Source: Chionis minor | Taxonomy: Eukaryota; Chordata; Aves; Charadriiformes; Chionididae | DNA length: 64,000 nt | Direction of reading: 5' to 3' | NCBI GenBank assembly: GCA_013398295.1 | Contig: VZSF01006856.1 | Span: 279,561-343,560 of the forward strand | In this document: positions 12,694-24,819 of the stretch, piece after piece | Layout: each line of letters begins with the position of its first letter | Position numbering within the stretch: position 1 is the first letter of the stretch | Position numbers and translations under genes: made by a program | Notes under the pieces: generated by a model | Told to the model about the DNA's origin: nothing | Seen by the model: only the letters and a program-made list of their open reading frames with translations | Databases searched by the model: none

Positions 12694-12735
12694 CCCCTCC
12701 GTGATGTCCCTGGTCCCCTCCGTGATGCGCCTGGT
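12694..12735. repeat. 21-bp tandem duplication
   Basis: Two units of 21 bp starting CCCCTCCGTGATG and ending CCTGGT, at 12694-12714 and 12715-12735, differing at two positions. Degenerate GTGATGC copies continue to about 12810, so this is a small decayed GC-rich minisatellite. Confidence 0.7.
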
Positions 12736-12979
12736 CCCTGCGGTGCCCGGCATCCCACCGTGATGCCCATGTCCCCCCACGGTGCTGAGCCTTGTCCCCT
12801 CCATGATGCGGTGGCCCCCCCAGTGCACTGGGATGCAGCGGTGACGGTGGGGGCAGCCGCAGGGTCTTGCGTGTGTTTCGTTGCCATCCCTCCTCTCCTC
12901 CAGCTCGTGTTCGGTTCAGGGCTGGACGTGCATTGGACGTGGGGGGTTTCCTTCTTTACGTACAGTGGCGTAATTCTTG

Positions 12980-13300
12980 CTTCGGTCTGCAGCCACTCCG
13001 TTTTTCCAATGGTAGGATTTTTGTCACTGTTATTAGCTAATGAGCTGATTCTTTTGCCATTTTTAAATAAATGTATTTTTCCTTCGATGTGAGAAAAGGA
13101 AAATGTCTCCTTAATAGCGCAGCTCTCAAAAAATCATTGAAGGCAAGAATTTGCCATTCTGTCACACAAATGTGTGGATTACCACACTTTTTATTACCAG
13201 GACTTGAATTGCTGAATCATGGGAGGGGGGTAATAAGGAATGTTTGCATACACAATGTTGGGAAAAAGGGCTATTTTTAAAGCTGCTGTAGCAGGCTGGG
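12980..13300. promoter_or_regulatory. Candidate conserved non-coding element with OCT, SOX, RUNX and MEF2-like words
   Basis: A 320-bp AT-rich island. It holds TTTGCAT (13243-13249) followed by ACAATG (13252-13257), ACCACA (13181-13186) inside a small hairpin GTGTGG-ATTA-CCACAC, and CTATTTTTAA (13271-13280). Surroundings are GC-rich. Binding is inferred from words only. Confidence 0.45.
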
Positions 13301-13639
13301 TTTTTCCCTGCTCACAACAACGTTGCGTGGAGCCTGTGGTGCAGGACACGTCTTGGTTCCCGGCCCCAGCCCCAGCTGGGGCTCTGGTGCACGGCGTTGG
13401 TGGCTCTGGGGACCGTGGCTCCGCTGCTCCGCGGTGCACCCGGCCATCCCCGCCGTGCAGGCTCAGCAGAGCCCTGACTGACCGTGCGCCCCGGCTGGGA
13501 GCGCGCCCGTCGTCCGCCGGGTGCCATCGCTCTCGCCCGTTGCTGTGAGGGTCACGGCTGAGGTAGCTCTTCTGCTCCGGTCCGCGGCGCTTGTCTTCTC
13601 ACTTCCCTTTGGTCTTCTCTCGTACGGCATCTGCCCCGT

Positions 13640-13800
13640 GCTGCCAGGGTCGGACATGAGTTAGCTGCACATGTCACCGTGTTAAAAGAAATAACCGTAC
13701 CGTCTTCGGAGGGACAGTAATGATGGATGTCAATGCCAGCCACCCACTGGTTCAGAAACAGCATCTCTCCTCCCTCCCCCAAAATGAATAAATCATGAGC
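13640..13800. promoter_or_regulatory. Candidate conserved non-coding element
   Basis: A short moderately AT-rich block containing CACATGTC, AGTAATGATGGATGTCAATG and AATGAATAAATCATG, with low CpG in its 3' half. Candidate by composition only. Confidence 0.3.
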
Positions 13801-14139
13801 TTTGCCCCCAGTAACGGCTCAGCTCTTGCCCGGTGCGATGCCGCAGCCGCGGCTGCTCCTGCTTTGGGTGCCAGCCCCTCTCTGGGTCCGGCAGCTTTTC
13901 CGCTGGGCTCTGCGGAGACACAGCCCGCGGCGGCGCTCGTTAAACAAAACCTTGTTTGGACTGCCAGATCCCTTTGATTCTTCCTGCCTCATCTTCTGCC
14001 ACATCCTGGCTCCGCATCCCAGGGTCGGGGTTTTATTATTTTATAGGCGCTGTAACGTTTGGACGCCGTGTCACACAGCGGTGGCTGGCGCAGTCTCCCC
14101 ACCATCCTCCTCGGGATGCTTTTCAGCCCCAGCCCGCGC

Positions 14140-14340
14140 TCCGGCGCAAGGATTGCCAGTGTTTTGGTGTGCCTTTTGGAAAACACACAATATTTGGCCT
14201 AAGGAGTAAAGGTTTTGCCACGCTGGGCCTATGTTGCTAATCACGTTCCCCTGCGTGTACAAACTTGTGCGTCGTCGTTAGTAAATAACATCAGGGAAAT
14301 AAGGGTGAAAAGCAACGCGTCTGTCTGCACATAACGATTG
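14140..14340. promoter_or_regulatory. Candidate conserved non-coding element
   Basis: AT-rich stretch with ACACAATATTTGGCC, GCTAATCACG and GTAAATAACATC between GC-rich flanks. No open frame of note. Confidence 0.3.
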
Positions 14341-14459
14341 GGTTCTCCCCGCTATCGCCGTCTCTCGCGGCCTTGCTCCTGGAGACCGGGCGCAAACCTG
14401 GCTGCCCTCATTCCCAGCACAGCCCTGAGCCCGTCGCCAAAAGTACGTGCTAGGGAGCG

Positions 14460-14760
14460 GGAACGGTACCGAGAATAATTTTCAGCCAACGAATTATTGG
14501 CCTTGCGAGAGCAGATTTGAAACCTGTTTAACTTTTCAGTGTCCCATACCCCTTTAAACGTTTCAAGTGTGTTCTCGGTGATGGGTTACCTTTTTTTTCC
14601 CCCTGCAGGCTATAATTAGTGTCCTTTACACAGAATTGCCTTAGAATTGGATTTGAAGAAGATAAGAATCAAATTACCAGTATTTATCTTGTAAATTCCA
14701 AAAGATCTACGGAGAGGCAGTGTATAAAGAGGATTTTTAAAATTTTGCACTCCGAAAACG
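14460..14760. promoter_or_regulatory. Candidate conserved non-coding element, AT-rich island
   Basis: 300 bp of AT-rich sequence with GAATTATTGG, GGCTATAATTAGTG, AGATAAGAATC (GATA-type) and CAGTATTTATC. An acceptor-like T8C5TGCAG sits at 14591-14608, but no exon can be supported after it. Confidence 0.42.
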
Positions 14761-15289
14761 GAAACCTCCCATGGGTCCCAGGTTTCCCTTGAGCATGGCG
14801 TCTGCGGAGCGCCCTGGTGCGCGGGAGGTGGCTGGAGGTGACAGGGAGGGGGAGGATGGCTCCTTCCCTGCCGAAACTCCGCTCCCGGGCTGGGAAGGTG
14901 GCTTGCTGGTGAAATAAGCACAGAAATAGATGTATTTCCACCACCTGATGGATGGTGACTTCTTTTTTGTTAAAAACACAGGGCAGGTGGCGATGGTTCG
15001 GATGCTGCAGCGCCTGCAGGAGGGCGATTGCCTCCTGGTTTTGCTCTCGGGATGCAGGGGCCGAGCTGGGGGGAGCATCCCCTCTGCCCCGATGGGCTTT
15101 TCCGGCCGGTGCAGGGTGGCAGCCTTATCTCAGGCTGGGCACGTAAAACAGGCTGACTTCGGTCTTCGTGGCTGCTCCCCAGAAGGCTGGAGGAGAAAAG
15201 TCTTCCCAATGCAGCCGCTCCCCGGCTTTTCCAGGCTCCCGCCCGGCTTCCGTCCGTGCTCTGCCGGGTGAGCTCTCAGATGACAAGGC

Positions 15290-15500
15290 AGGTTGAGCAC
15301 CAGAAATGGATGGAGGTAATTTCGGTGGGCTCTGTTTTGACAGAAATTAAGCATCTGAATTTAAATTAAGGAGACGGAGAGCCCGGGCAGCTGAGACTAT
15401 ATTTTCATAGCGTAAACAGTTGCAGAAGAAGATTAATAGCATCTGTGTAAACACTCTGTTGTAGCGGCGAAGGTTGGGTTTTTTAATAGTTGGATAATAC
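15290..15500. promoter_or_regulatory. Candidate conserved non-coding element
   Basis: AT-rich block with ATTTAAATTAAGG, AGATTAATAGC and GTAAACAGTTG. Abrupt composition borders and no open frame. Function inferred only. Confidence 0.35.
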
Positions 15501-16469
15501 TAAGGATGGCTGGAGGCAAGGGGCGCCGTACCTGCCCTCCGGCTCACCCGCAGCACGGCGTGGCCGAGCCTTCCGCACACCTTCCACCTCCCCGTCCCCA
15601 TCCCACGGCAAATATTTCAGCCTCCCTCAGCCCCGCTCTCCCTTCTCGCAGTAAATTACATATTAAAGTAGCCTGGTAACTGAGCACTGGTTGCTGCGCG
15701 ATAAGCTCCAGGAAATCGATATGTTTGCCATGTGCCTGCTTGTTTATGACACCTGCCTGCAGAGCAGTTGAGCAATGCTCGGCGTCCCGGGCTGCGCTCC
15801 GCCGGCTCGCTGCCGCCTGCGCTCCGGCCGCCGCGCGTGGGAGAGGGTGCAGCGCTTGGCGTTTGGGTTTTGTGCCCCCCCAGCGGGGCGTTGCACGCAG
15901 CCGCCCGGCAGCATCCCCTCACGGGGGGTAAAATACCACGAGCGATGGTATTTGGTGATAGAGAGCGAGGAGAGGCTGGCAGGATGAGAGATGGGGTCGC
16001 GTCTTCATCCATCTGTCGGGGATTTTCCCAGCCCCCCTGCAGGTTTTGCTCTGCTCCCATTTGTCACCTCCCCGGAGCAGGTACGGGAGCGGAGCCTGGG
16101 GGTTAAATACCCATTTTGTGTGTACCTGGGAAGGGAGGTGACCGCGTAAACACGCCGTGCTTTACGGGAGGAGGTCGGCGCCTTCCGAGCAGCGTGCCAC
16201 GGGAGCTGTGGCAGGGCAGGGACCGGGCGGTTGCCGGCACGATGCCAAGGATGCCCCAAGCCCGCGGCAGCAGAGGCTCCCACCCCCAAGCAGCTGAGCC
16301 CCGTTCAGCGTGGGGACCAGGACCAGCCCTGAGCCAGGAAAACTCTTCCCCTTGGCTTCAGCACCAAGGTGCTCCCACGGCTCGAGCGGTTCCCCCACGC
16401 CGAGGCTCAGCGCCCGCCCGCGTCCCCCCTGCGCCCGCGGGGTTTTGGGGTGGGACCCCATAGAGAGGG

Positions 16470-16790
16470 GCTTTAAAATCCAAAGTTAGCAAGCTGCGGT
16501 CATTGACCTTTTGACCCAGGTATGAAGTTGGGAGGTAAAAGACACAGCTTGCAAGATTTCTGTAAAACTGTTGACCTCTCGCAAGATTAACTTGGAGATA
16601 ATAGTAATTATCAACAGATTACGGTGTCGGGTCCGATCGATAGTGAACTTTACCTCCTGCCTAAAACTGAAGGTCGGCGTTTTACTGCAGCACGGAGAAC
16701 TACTGCGGGTTTTCACGCCATCGCGAGCCACTATGTGTCCCTAAACGTAGGAAATCCGTGATTGGAGTGCGTATGGTTTCCATGGGCGCT
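16470..16790. promoter_or_regulatory. Candidate regulatory island carrying a DR2 nuclear-receptor element
   Basis: AT-rich island with low CpG in its first half. It contains a perfect DR2 (16504-16517), an extra TGACCT half-site at 16572-16577, and GAGATAATAGTAATTATC (GATA and homeobox words) around 16590-16610. The combination suggests a retinoid-responsive element; this is inference. Confidence 0.5.
16504..16517 (-). promoter_or_regulatory. DR2-type retinoic-acid response element (candidate)
   Basis: The + strand reads TGACCT-TT-TGACCC, so the - strand is GGGTCA-AA-AGGTCA. Both hexamers match the nuclear-receptor half-site RGGTCA exactly with a 2-bp spacer, the RAR/RXR DR2 arrangement. No binding evidence is available. 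Confidence 0.55.
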
Positions 16791-18018
16791 TTAGGAGGGG
16801 GGAAGGGGACCCACGGGCTGGTCCAGCGCATCACCCCAGCAGGGGGTTTTGTGGCGCTGAATCCCGTTGCAGGTGAATTTTGTCCATAGCAGCCCGCTGG
16901 GACGGTGGGTCCCTCGAGGTACTCGGGTCAGAGGCATGAGCACGGACGGGTGGCGTGCCAGCTCCCAAAAGGCACTTCCTCTGCGCCTGGCTTGTAACTG
17001 CTTGCTTTCACTTTTTATGTATAAAAGATTGTCCATTTAATTAACTTGAGAATGCAATTTCAAAAACACTAATGCTTTACACATGACGGCTCTTAAAATA
17101 AAAGTAGCGTTCCAGTATTGCGCTGTGCTTCTGTCTCCTCCGCATCAACCTCCGGAGGGGTGTTCCGGAGAGAAGCTGTCTTCCCCAGCAGCTCCCAGTT
17201 CTTGAGTAGGAATTGAAAAGATTTGGGGTGTTTGATCCTGGATTTACCTTGTTAGCATTTTGGGACTGCAGGAGCCCTCCTTTTGCAAAGCTGGAGATCC
17301 CGTCCGTGTCCTTGTCTTTCCCTGGGTCTCACCTGTTCGTCTCCGGCCAGCGGCACCACGGGCATCTTCTCTCTGGTGGCTGGAGCGAGAAGGTGGCCAG
17401 GGGTGGAGGGATGGGGGTTCACCTTTCTGCGGCACCAGCGAGCAGGTTTCGTTTCTGCGAGCGTTCCTCAAACCCGTGCTCGCCTTGGGTTTCTGGTTTG
17501 TACCTTTTTTTTTTTATTACTATTTTTTTAATGGAGCTGCTTTATAAGGGATGCGCCTCTGTGCACAGCGTGCACCCTCGCTGTGACCCCTCATTTAAAA
17601 CTCCCCTTCAAAGGTTTGTCAGTTTTTACCGGGCATCCTTAATCCGTCCCAAAGGGACAGGGTGGGGACGCGCCGGAGGCTGGCGAGCTGGAAGTTGGCG
17701 TGCTCGGTCCGGGTGGCTTCTCCGACACCCGCCTGCCCTTGCTGCTGCGGGACCCCTGCCCTGGCGCCCAGCCAGCCCGTTAGCGCTGACGAGCCCCGGG
17801 GCTGACTCTTCTGGGCTTCTCCTGCTATCGCAGCGAGATTTGCAGCCAGCTCTAGGGAAACCCCCCGCTTTTCCCTCCCCTCCGCATTGACGTGTGCCTT
17901 CCCCCAGACTGGAGCCGGGAAACCTGGTGGGAACTTTGAGGCGAGTCGCTGGGTTTGTTGTTAAAAACCTGCACGCACACCAGCCCCCCTCTCCTCAACA
18001 CACACCCCCCCCTTTTTT

Positions 18019-18019
18019 N
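18019..18019. other. Unresolved base (N) in a T-run
   Basis: A single N interrupts a homopolymer T-tract (18013-18032), an assembly or sequencing ambiguity with no coding effect. Confidence 0.95.
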
Positions 18020-18089
18020 TTTTTTTTTTTTTGCAGCTTAGAAACCTCTCTTTGTGGCAGAAGGCTGGGAGGGTTTGAATACCACATAC

Positions 18090-18430
18090 AGGCGTAGGAG
18101 GCTGACGGAGACCATACGGCTTTATCATTCATTAATTCCTGTGCTCATTCATCCCCCTATTTAAACTTCTCTGTAAAGACGGGAGCTACAGATGGTCTTT
18201 TGGTACCCGCTTTAGCCTGCAGACCTTGGCCCCGACAAAGGGGTACAGAGGGAGCAGCAGAGTGTACAAAATATTTCCAACCATTAGAAATCGAGGTCTC
18301 ATTCACTGGCGGCTCCTGTTTTGAAAGTGAATTTATGCGAGAGCATCATAACCCACCAAACGGGGCATTGCCAAGAGTCGGCCTTAATTGAGGGGCAAGC
18401 GTTAGCCGCGGTTCTGCTGGCCCTAATTGC
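18090..18430. promoter_or_regulatory. Candidate conserved non-coding element, AT-rich island
   Basis: A 340-bp island with repeated TCATTCATTAATTCC / CTCATTCATCC words, CCTATTTAAAC, GTGAATTTATGCG and two AATTG/TTAATTG words. Flanks are GC-rich. Confidence 0.42.
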
Positions 18431-19429
18431 GCTTGGGAAACCGGAGGAGGAGCAGCAGCGTTTCTTTCACTGGGTCCTTGCCTTTGTGCTGTGTAATGTA
18501 AAACTCTGCTTTCTGCGCCAACGGACCAGCTCCCCGACGAAGAGAAATGAAGATCGCTTTTTTTGCCTGCGTTATTTTGCTGGCAGATTGTTGTTATCTG
18601 TTCTTTGTGAATTTGTGACTGTCGGGGCACCTCCGGGCGCAACACCGCATCCCCACAGGGGAAATGGTAACCCGGAGCACGCGTCGCAGGGATGGTGTGG
18701 TTCGGGCATCCCCCGGTACCTCGGGCTGGCCAAAGATTTTCTCCTTGCGCCGCGGCCGCTGCATTCCCAAGGCGTTTAGGCGTTGAGCTTACGCGTGGTT
18801 GCGGGGACGCGCTGCAGGCTGGGTGCTCGGCGTAACGCCCGAATTGCCACCGGCCAGTCGAGTCCTGCGGGAGCAGGGGATCGTGAGGGCTCGCGCCGTC
18901 CCCGTGCTCTCCCCAAGGCTCGCAGCGAGGTGCCGGCGTGCAGGGATGCACCCCACGCACTGGTGCGTCCCCCTCCCCGGTGCTGGGTGGCCTGAGGGCA
19001 GCCCCCCGCCTGCCCAGAATGCACCCCCCGGGACGGGATACGGCCAGGAATCCCAGCTAACGTAAAGATCCTCCCCCCACAGTTACCCACCAAGCGGAAG
19101 GGGCTCCTGCTCCCCGGCCAGCCCCCTGGATTTGAAAGGCTGTGGTGCCTGCTGCTGCGGCAGAGGTAGGGAGACCCCGGGAAGCCTCCCCCGCTCCTGA
19201 CTGGGGGGGGATTGCCATTGCACCCCTCGGCAGAGGAGGAATTGCCGCCACTACCAGCTGTTGGGGACCCGCTGCGGGGGGGATGTGGGGTGTTTCCTTA
19301 ACGAAAAGCCCCGCTGCCCGTCACCGAGGGGCTTCGAGACCCGGCCCCGCGGCAGCGCTCACCCGGTGCGCTCCATCCTTCCCGTTGGAAAGTCGGGACC
19401 AAAAGTTTTCTCGTGGAAAACCCGAATTC

Positions 19430-19560
19430 TGTGATCTCGATTTTGCACATGCTGTGCTTAAATATTAACACCAATTGAGCAAATTGCCTTTTAACTGCCT
19501 TTATTTGCTTTCATTAACGGTATAATTTAAAAGCTCCCGAATTTGCATGGAACCTGTTGT
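19430..19560. promoter_or_regulatory. Candidate conserved non-coding element
   Basis: A short AT-rich block with CACCAATTGAGC, TTTATTTGC and TTTCATTAACGG. Borders are abrupt. Candidate by composition only. Confidence 0.3.
19444..19458. promoter_or_regulatory. Steroid-receptor-like inverted repeat (weak)
   Basis: TGCACA-TGC-TGTGCT matches the core G-N-ACA-N3-TGT-N-C used by glucocorticoid, progesterone and androgen receptors, but each half differs from the optimal hexamer (GGTACA/TGTTCT). It sits at the edge of a small AT-rich block. Confidence 0.3.
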
Positions 19561-21899
19561 GCACATTGGGGAGGGGGGTGAGGCTGCTCATAAATGAATT
19601 AATGGTGAGCAAGGCTCCTTTGAGAGGTCCCAAAGCGCCAGGACGGCTCAGCAACGCCCGGGCTCCTCAGCTCGGGACACCGCGTACTTTTGGCCGGGAC
19701 CGGGGGGAGCAGAGCGTGCCGTCAGGGCTGGCGTCCTGCTCATAACTTGGCTCACCCGGAAGGTATTTATTTATTTTTCAGTGAAACATGTTGTAGGCTG
19801 AGCAAAACTAATTACGGAGAGCTGAAGGCAATGCTCTTCCTATTAATGCGCCAGCGTTTAAACTGATGCAGAAAGTGAAAAAAGCGAAGGAGAAAGCCGC
19901 TGGTCCCGTGCCCCCCATCCGCGGTGCGGGGCCCTGGGGCACGGCACTGCCTGCAGCCAGCGGCATCTGCCCGCATTGTTGTTCTGTGAGATGACAGGTT
20001 TCCAGCGTGATTTCAGCCCGCAGCCCGCTCACTCCCCTCCACGCAGATGTTTGTGCGGTTTTGGGAGCGAACCCAACTCGGACGCCGCGGAGGCGACGCA
20101 GGCAGCCCTGTGTGCCATGCCGTGCCGGCGGCTCCGCCGGGACTCAGGCTGCGCAAGCTCTGTTGGCACCTCCTGCTTCCATAGTCCGTCCCGAAAAATA
20201 GGTTTTCCATAGGAGGGTTTTGCTGTCGGCTGGACAGCGATGGCCTCGGTCCAAGTCCTGCCTCCCCCGCCCCATCCCAGCTGTCTGCACGGACACTGCC
20301 CTGCTCCGGCCAGGCTCCGCTCTCCCCACGCCACCTGCACCTCTCAGCAGCAGTAAATCGTGCTCCTGAGTTGCTGATCGTAAGCATTTTGTGTCTCCAC
20401 CTTGGGAGCTTGGGTGGAAAATGGGGCGGTTTGCACAAACAGCCCGGGTGAAAGCACTCGTTGTTCTCCGGGACGGCTGTCCCTGCGTTCCCGTGGATCC
20501 TGGTGTTTGCCATCGCCGGAGCATCCCGGGAGGGCACTTGGTGGTTTCAAGAGGAGGGAAGGGCTGGGGAGAAACCCCCGTTTCCGCGGGGCGCTTCCAC
20601 CTTTGGAATATGTGTCTCGCTCGTGCATTTGCAGGGGGAGCAGCTGGCACCTTGGGGCTTTGGGGGGCCAGTTGCTCCCGGTGCTCAGGCTCCTGCGCGG
20701 TGACCCCAGCCCACGCAAACCAAAAACCAGCTGGAGGCACTGACCAGCAGCCTGGCATCGCCGGCCGTAGCGCCCGTACCCCTCTGCCCACTGTGGGACC
20801 CTCTGCAGGAGCCATGCCTCCCGGCCGGGTACCACTTATTGGTGCCAATGCCGGATGGAAACCTGGCCATGGCAGGGCTTGGCGCGCCGTCCCTGGGCTG
20901 CGGCACCTCCGAGTCGCTCCTCGTGCTGCCACCTCCTCGCCCTGGGCACTCCGGGCTCGCACCAAAGCCCAGCGCAGTCCAGATAGGTTAATTTAGTGTC
21001 TTGACAAGGTGCAGAATGTTCATCTCCCAGCTTCTAATTGGAAATAATTAGTTCTTTGTCAGCCCTGGGAACTCCTGAGGAAGCGGCGTGCACCCGGGTG
21101 AGGGCAGCGGTGCTGGTGGAGGGCAGGAGGAGACCAGGCTGCGGTCGGGAGAAGTCTTTCCCGGGAATCCTTGCAGGGCGCGGTGTTTTCAGCCTGTCCG
21201 AGGGCATCTCTCTGCCGAAGAAGGGCTGCGCAGCAGCCGAGTGTTACGGTTTCATTAATCAAAGACACTTCCACTGCCCCTTTACAGCAACACAACCGCT
21301 GCGGCTGTCCCTCGCTGACAGCTCCCTAATTCATCTTCCCGGGGAAGGCGGGGGGCACCTGCTGCTGCTCTCCGCTCGCCCCGACGGAGCCGCCGCCGCG
21401 CGTTTGCAGGGCCACGGACGTGATTGGTGGAGGGGTTCGGCCCCGGTGCTTGCCAGGGTTTTACGTGGAGGCAAGTGTTATCCCTGCACCTGCGGAATGC
21501 CGGCTTGTTTGCAGGAGGAGCGTGGGGCAGTCACTAGCCTTCCTCCCGAGGCAGGGGGGTGTCACGGCATCTGTGAATACGTGCTTAGATGCGGGGCTTC
21601 GAGCAGCCCTCGCCGTAGCTCCGACAGGTCTGTCCCTTTGCGTCCTTCCCGAGGTTTTCAGGCACAGCTGGTGGGGGGAAGGCTTTGGCAGGCTCTCCGG
21701 GAGCCAGTGATCCGAGGGCAGATGGTTTGCGCGGCACCAAAGGCAAGAGCCCCGGCCAGGCTCGTGCTGGGCAGCGCCTGCAGCTCTTCCTGATCCCCAA
21801 AATACGGGTGGGAAACCTGCTCGTGCACCCGGCAGTCGTGTCCTGGGAGCCTGCAGCCTAGAACACCCCCCCGAGAGGGAATGCTGCGACACATGGAGC

Positions 21900-22260
21900 T
21901 GGACGGCTGTGGATCGCAATTGGGCATCCTTAACTCTAGCTGCAAAATCACAATATTTTGGAGTCGCTAATAATAAGAAAGTGTTTTCATCAAAGCGCTT
22001 TATTCGTCTGTGTGCTGACATCTGGAGAGCGGAGATAGATATTTTCCTTAAGACTGTATTTCCAAGCCACGAGCTCTTCCCTGGCTGTTAATTAATCCTT
22101 TGTAGTTTAGCGACTGATGAAATCATGACTCTATGAAATTTTAATCCTTGCGCTCTATAGGCGCAGCCGACATTATCAGAGGACCCCAGGTGTGTGCTTG
22201 AAATTAGTTTGTTGAATCTCTTGCATATTTGATTACCTTATAAAACTCCTCGGGATCTGG
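21900..22260. promoter_or_regulatory. Candidate conserved non-coding element, AT-rich island
   Basis: 360 bp with AATCACAATATTTTGG, AGATAGATATTTTCC (GATA-type), GTTAATTAATCC, GAAATCATGAC and TTGCATATTTGATTACC. Strongly AT-rich against flanks and CpG-poor for most of its length. Among the best enhancer candidates here. Confidence 0.45.
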
Positions 22261-23149
22261 GCCACTCACTGGAAAGCCGGCGTTTGCCTGGGGTGTGCGC
22301 CCGTTCCTGGCTGGAGAGGGGGGCTGGAGCCGGGGATGTGGCAGGGAGGGGGACACCGGCACCATCGGCAGCATCTCCGTAAGGAGGCGAGGGGTGGGAA
22401 GCGCGCCGTCTCCCTGGCAGGTCAGAGCATCCGAGCTTCTGCTGTGGATTTAGTTCCTCCAGCACCAGGGACCCAAAGGAGCTGGTGGGAAGGGGAGGCA
22501 GGCGTGGAAATACCTGCACCCTCCTAGGAGTAGACACGGGCTTGGGAGAAACGGGGTTGGGAGAAGAGGATGCTGTGCAAAACTCTCTGGGAGAATAAAA
22601 TGGAGTGCAGCACCCATCTAACATCCTCGGAGGGGGACCCAGGGCCATCCCCTCCTGCCCCACGGAGGCTGTTCCCACTCCCTGAAGATGAGCTCAGCCC
22701 GGGGAAAGCGGCTCCTGGGCTCATCCCAGCTCATCCCCGTGGCAGCCCTGTGGGTACCGCCCTGTTTCTGACACGTGTCCAGCCTTGTCCCTGCTGCCGG
22801 GTCACTGAAGAGAGTGGAAATTAAAAAAAAATCCCCCTCCCCTAAAACTCTCCCCCTTATTGAAGTTGTTCTTTGTGCTAGCCTCCCGTTAGCATCTCCC
22901 CTCTCCCCATCTCTCCGCTTTTGGCTTCCTGGGGACTTTTGCCATCTCCTCGGGGCCCCAGGAGCTGCCGGCACCCTCTTCCCTGGGGGTGACGCTGCCT
23001 GGGCCATGCCGGGACCCCTGGGAAAGCAGCCAATGCGCTGTGCCGAACGCTTTCCCCATGTCCTAACCATCCCGTTAGGTGAGGAGGAACGAGCGGCTGA
23101 GGCCGGTGCTTCGCCGTTTGGGGACCGCGCTGGTGCTCCAGCGGCACAC

Positions 23150-23330
23150 GTGCTGCTAAGGAAACCAGATGATGAATGTATTTTTAAACTTGGAATCCGT
23201 GAACCGCTTATTATTTCTGAATTAGGAATCAAAACATCTGAATAATCATGCCGCTGCTGCAGCAGATGTACTCGGTGCTAAGGTCACTTTGCCTTTTTGT
23301 CGAAATTGGGTATTATTTTTAAGAACGAGT
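23150..23330. promoter_or_regulatory. Candidate conserved non-coding element
   Basis: AT-rich block with GATGATGAATG, CTTATTATTTCTG, AATTAGG and AATAATCATGC (homeobox-type words). No open frame. Confidence 0.35.
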
Positions 23331-24099
23331 TCCGGCAGCGCTGCGCCCGATGCCTCTGACACCCGTGTCATGTTTGCTCAGCGTCCCGGCCGCGGCGGTG
23401 CGGTACCAAGGCAGCCCCGCAGGGTCAGCGCCGCCCTCGGACGCAAACGCTTCACCCTGCGCAGGACGTCACTGTCACCAGATGCCCGAAGAATGGGGAT
23501 GATGATTTTGGACGGCTGAATTAGCGCCGGTTATTCTAAGCGGGGCTGCGTGCGTGGCTGTGCGTTAACCCCTCGGAGCCTGCGCTCCGGCCCGCTGATG
23601 GCAGTGTGACGTTTTGGACCTTTCCGCCTCGGTCGCGAGTGTCGGCGCTGGCGCAGCGGGGATGCGGGGGCCATTACCTGGACCAGCAGCAGCTGCTGCC
23701 GGCCAGTGCTGTCACTCGGTGCCCCTTCGGCACAGGCGGCACCATGCCGTGGCCGCATCCCACGTCCCCTTCTGAAAGCTGAGGCGTGTAGACCTGGAGC
23801 TGGGGTGGTGTCTGTGCCCACGTGGTCCGGTTGCGCTGTCTTGGATGCATCCATGGCTTCCCATCATTGCCATCATTCCCGCTCATCCCATCCGGTGCGA
23901 GTCCCAGGTGCTCCCGGGACCCCCTGTGCGGGAAGGCAGGGACGGAAGGTGCCGGGGCTGAGGTGCACCAAGGGAGCGCTGCCAGGGATGAAGCTCCATC
24001 GCGCAAAATCCCATCCAGTAATGTTACTGAAGGAATAACACTGATCCGAACCCAGGGCATTGCCGGGCTCCCGGTGGGCGCAGAGAGTTGCTGCCCTTT

Positions 24100-24480
24100 T
24101 GCAGTGTTTATCAGCATTCCTCTGTGGGCAGGGTCTAAAAAGAGATTTGAACTGTGCTTTTGGCATTTCATGCTTGGTTTTTTATGTAAGGTGAGGCAAA
24201 ACAGGACGGATAGTTTCTTCAGCTTTTTTGGAAAGGGGAAGCATTGGCGTCGTGCTGAAATGATGTCACGCCACGGCATCTGGTTAAAGCTCATGAATTA
24301 GCTCATGGTAAATATAAATGTTGTATGGGCAGGGAATTTTAGTGCTTTCTATTGATAGCTATCCCCTCCTTCCCCCCTCCCCCTTTTTTTTAAACTTCCA
24401 AAATAGTAGAATCTTTATTTCCAGCTCCTGTAAGATTTATTTCATTTTTTTAAGGAGCAGCGGTGGTTTGAGCGCAGGTT
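24100..24480. promoter_or_regulatory. Candidate AT-rich element
   Basis: AT-rich region with TCATGAATTAGCTCATGG, ATAAATGTTG, CTATTGATAGCTATC and a C/T-rich low-complexity patch at 24360-24390. The composition suggests a constrained element but the low-complexity patch makes borders uncertain. Confidence 0.33.
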
Positions 24481-24819
24481 AGGGGGTTTTTTTCCCCTCC
24501 TTAATTTATTAAACCGAAAGGAAGGTCTCGGCTCCCTTCCCCCTTCCCTTAATAGCTCTCCCTGCTATTTTAATCCGCCAGGCTGGGAGATGAGGGCAGA
24601 GTGGTGACTGTGCAGGAGCCGAGCCCCCCCAGCACCGCGTCCCGCGCCAGCGGTCCGGTGTCACCCAGCGCTGGAAATAACCCTGGCGGAGGGGAAATCG
24701 CCCTCTGCGCCACGCGAATGTAAAACTCTTATCGGAGGATGTATAACGTGGTTTTTGCAGGCGGCTTGCTGCCCGCTGACCTTGGCTTTCCACGAGATCC
24801 CCGCTGCAAATGAGAAGTG

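Noticed and set aside
14591..14608. Acceptor-like T8C5TGCAG followed by AT-rich sequence, possible extra exon
   Set aside because: The downstream sequence has no open frame in the phase 2 required and no donor with coding content. PLZF has no residues missing between its first two coding exons.
22081..22140. Possible CR1 LINE 3' end (ATTCTATGA-type repeats)
   Set aside because: CATGACTCTATGAAAT only resembles the CR1 tail. There is no tandem 8-mer and no upstream CR1 similarity that I can see.
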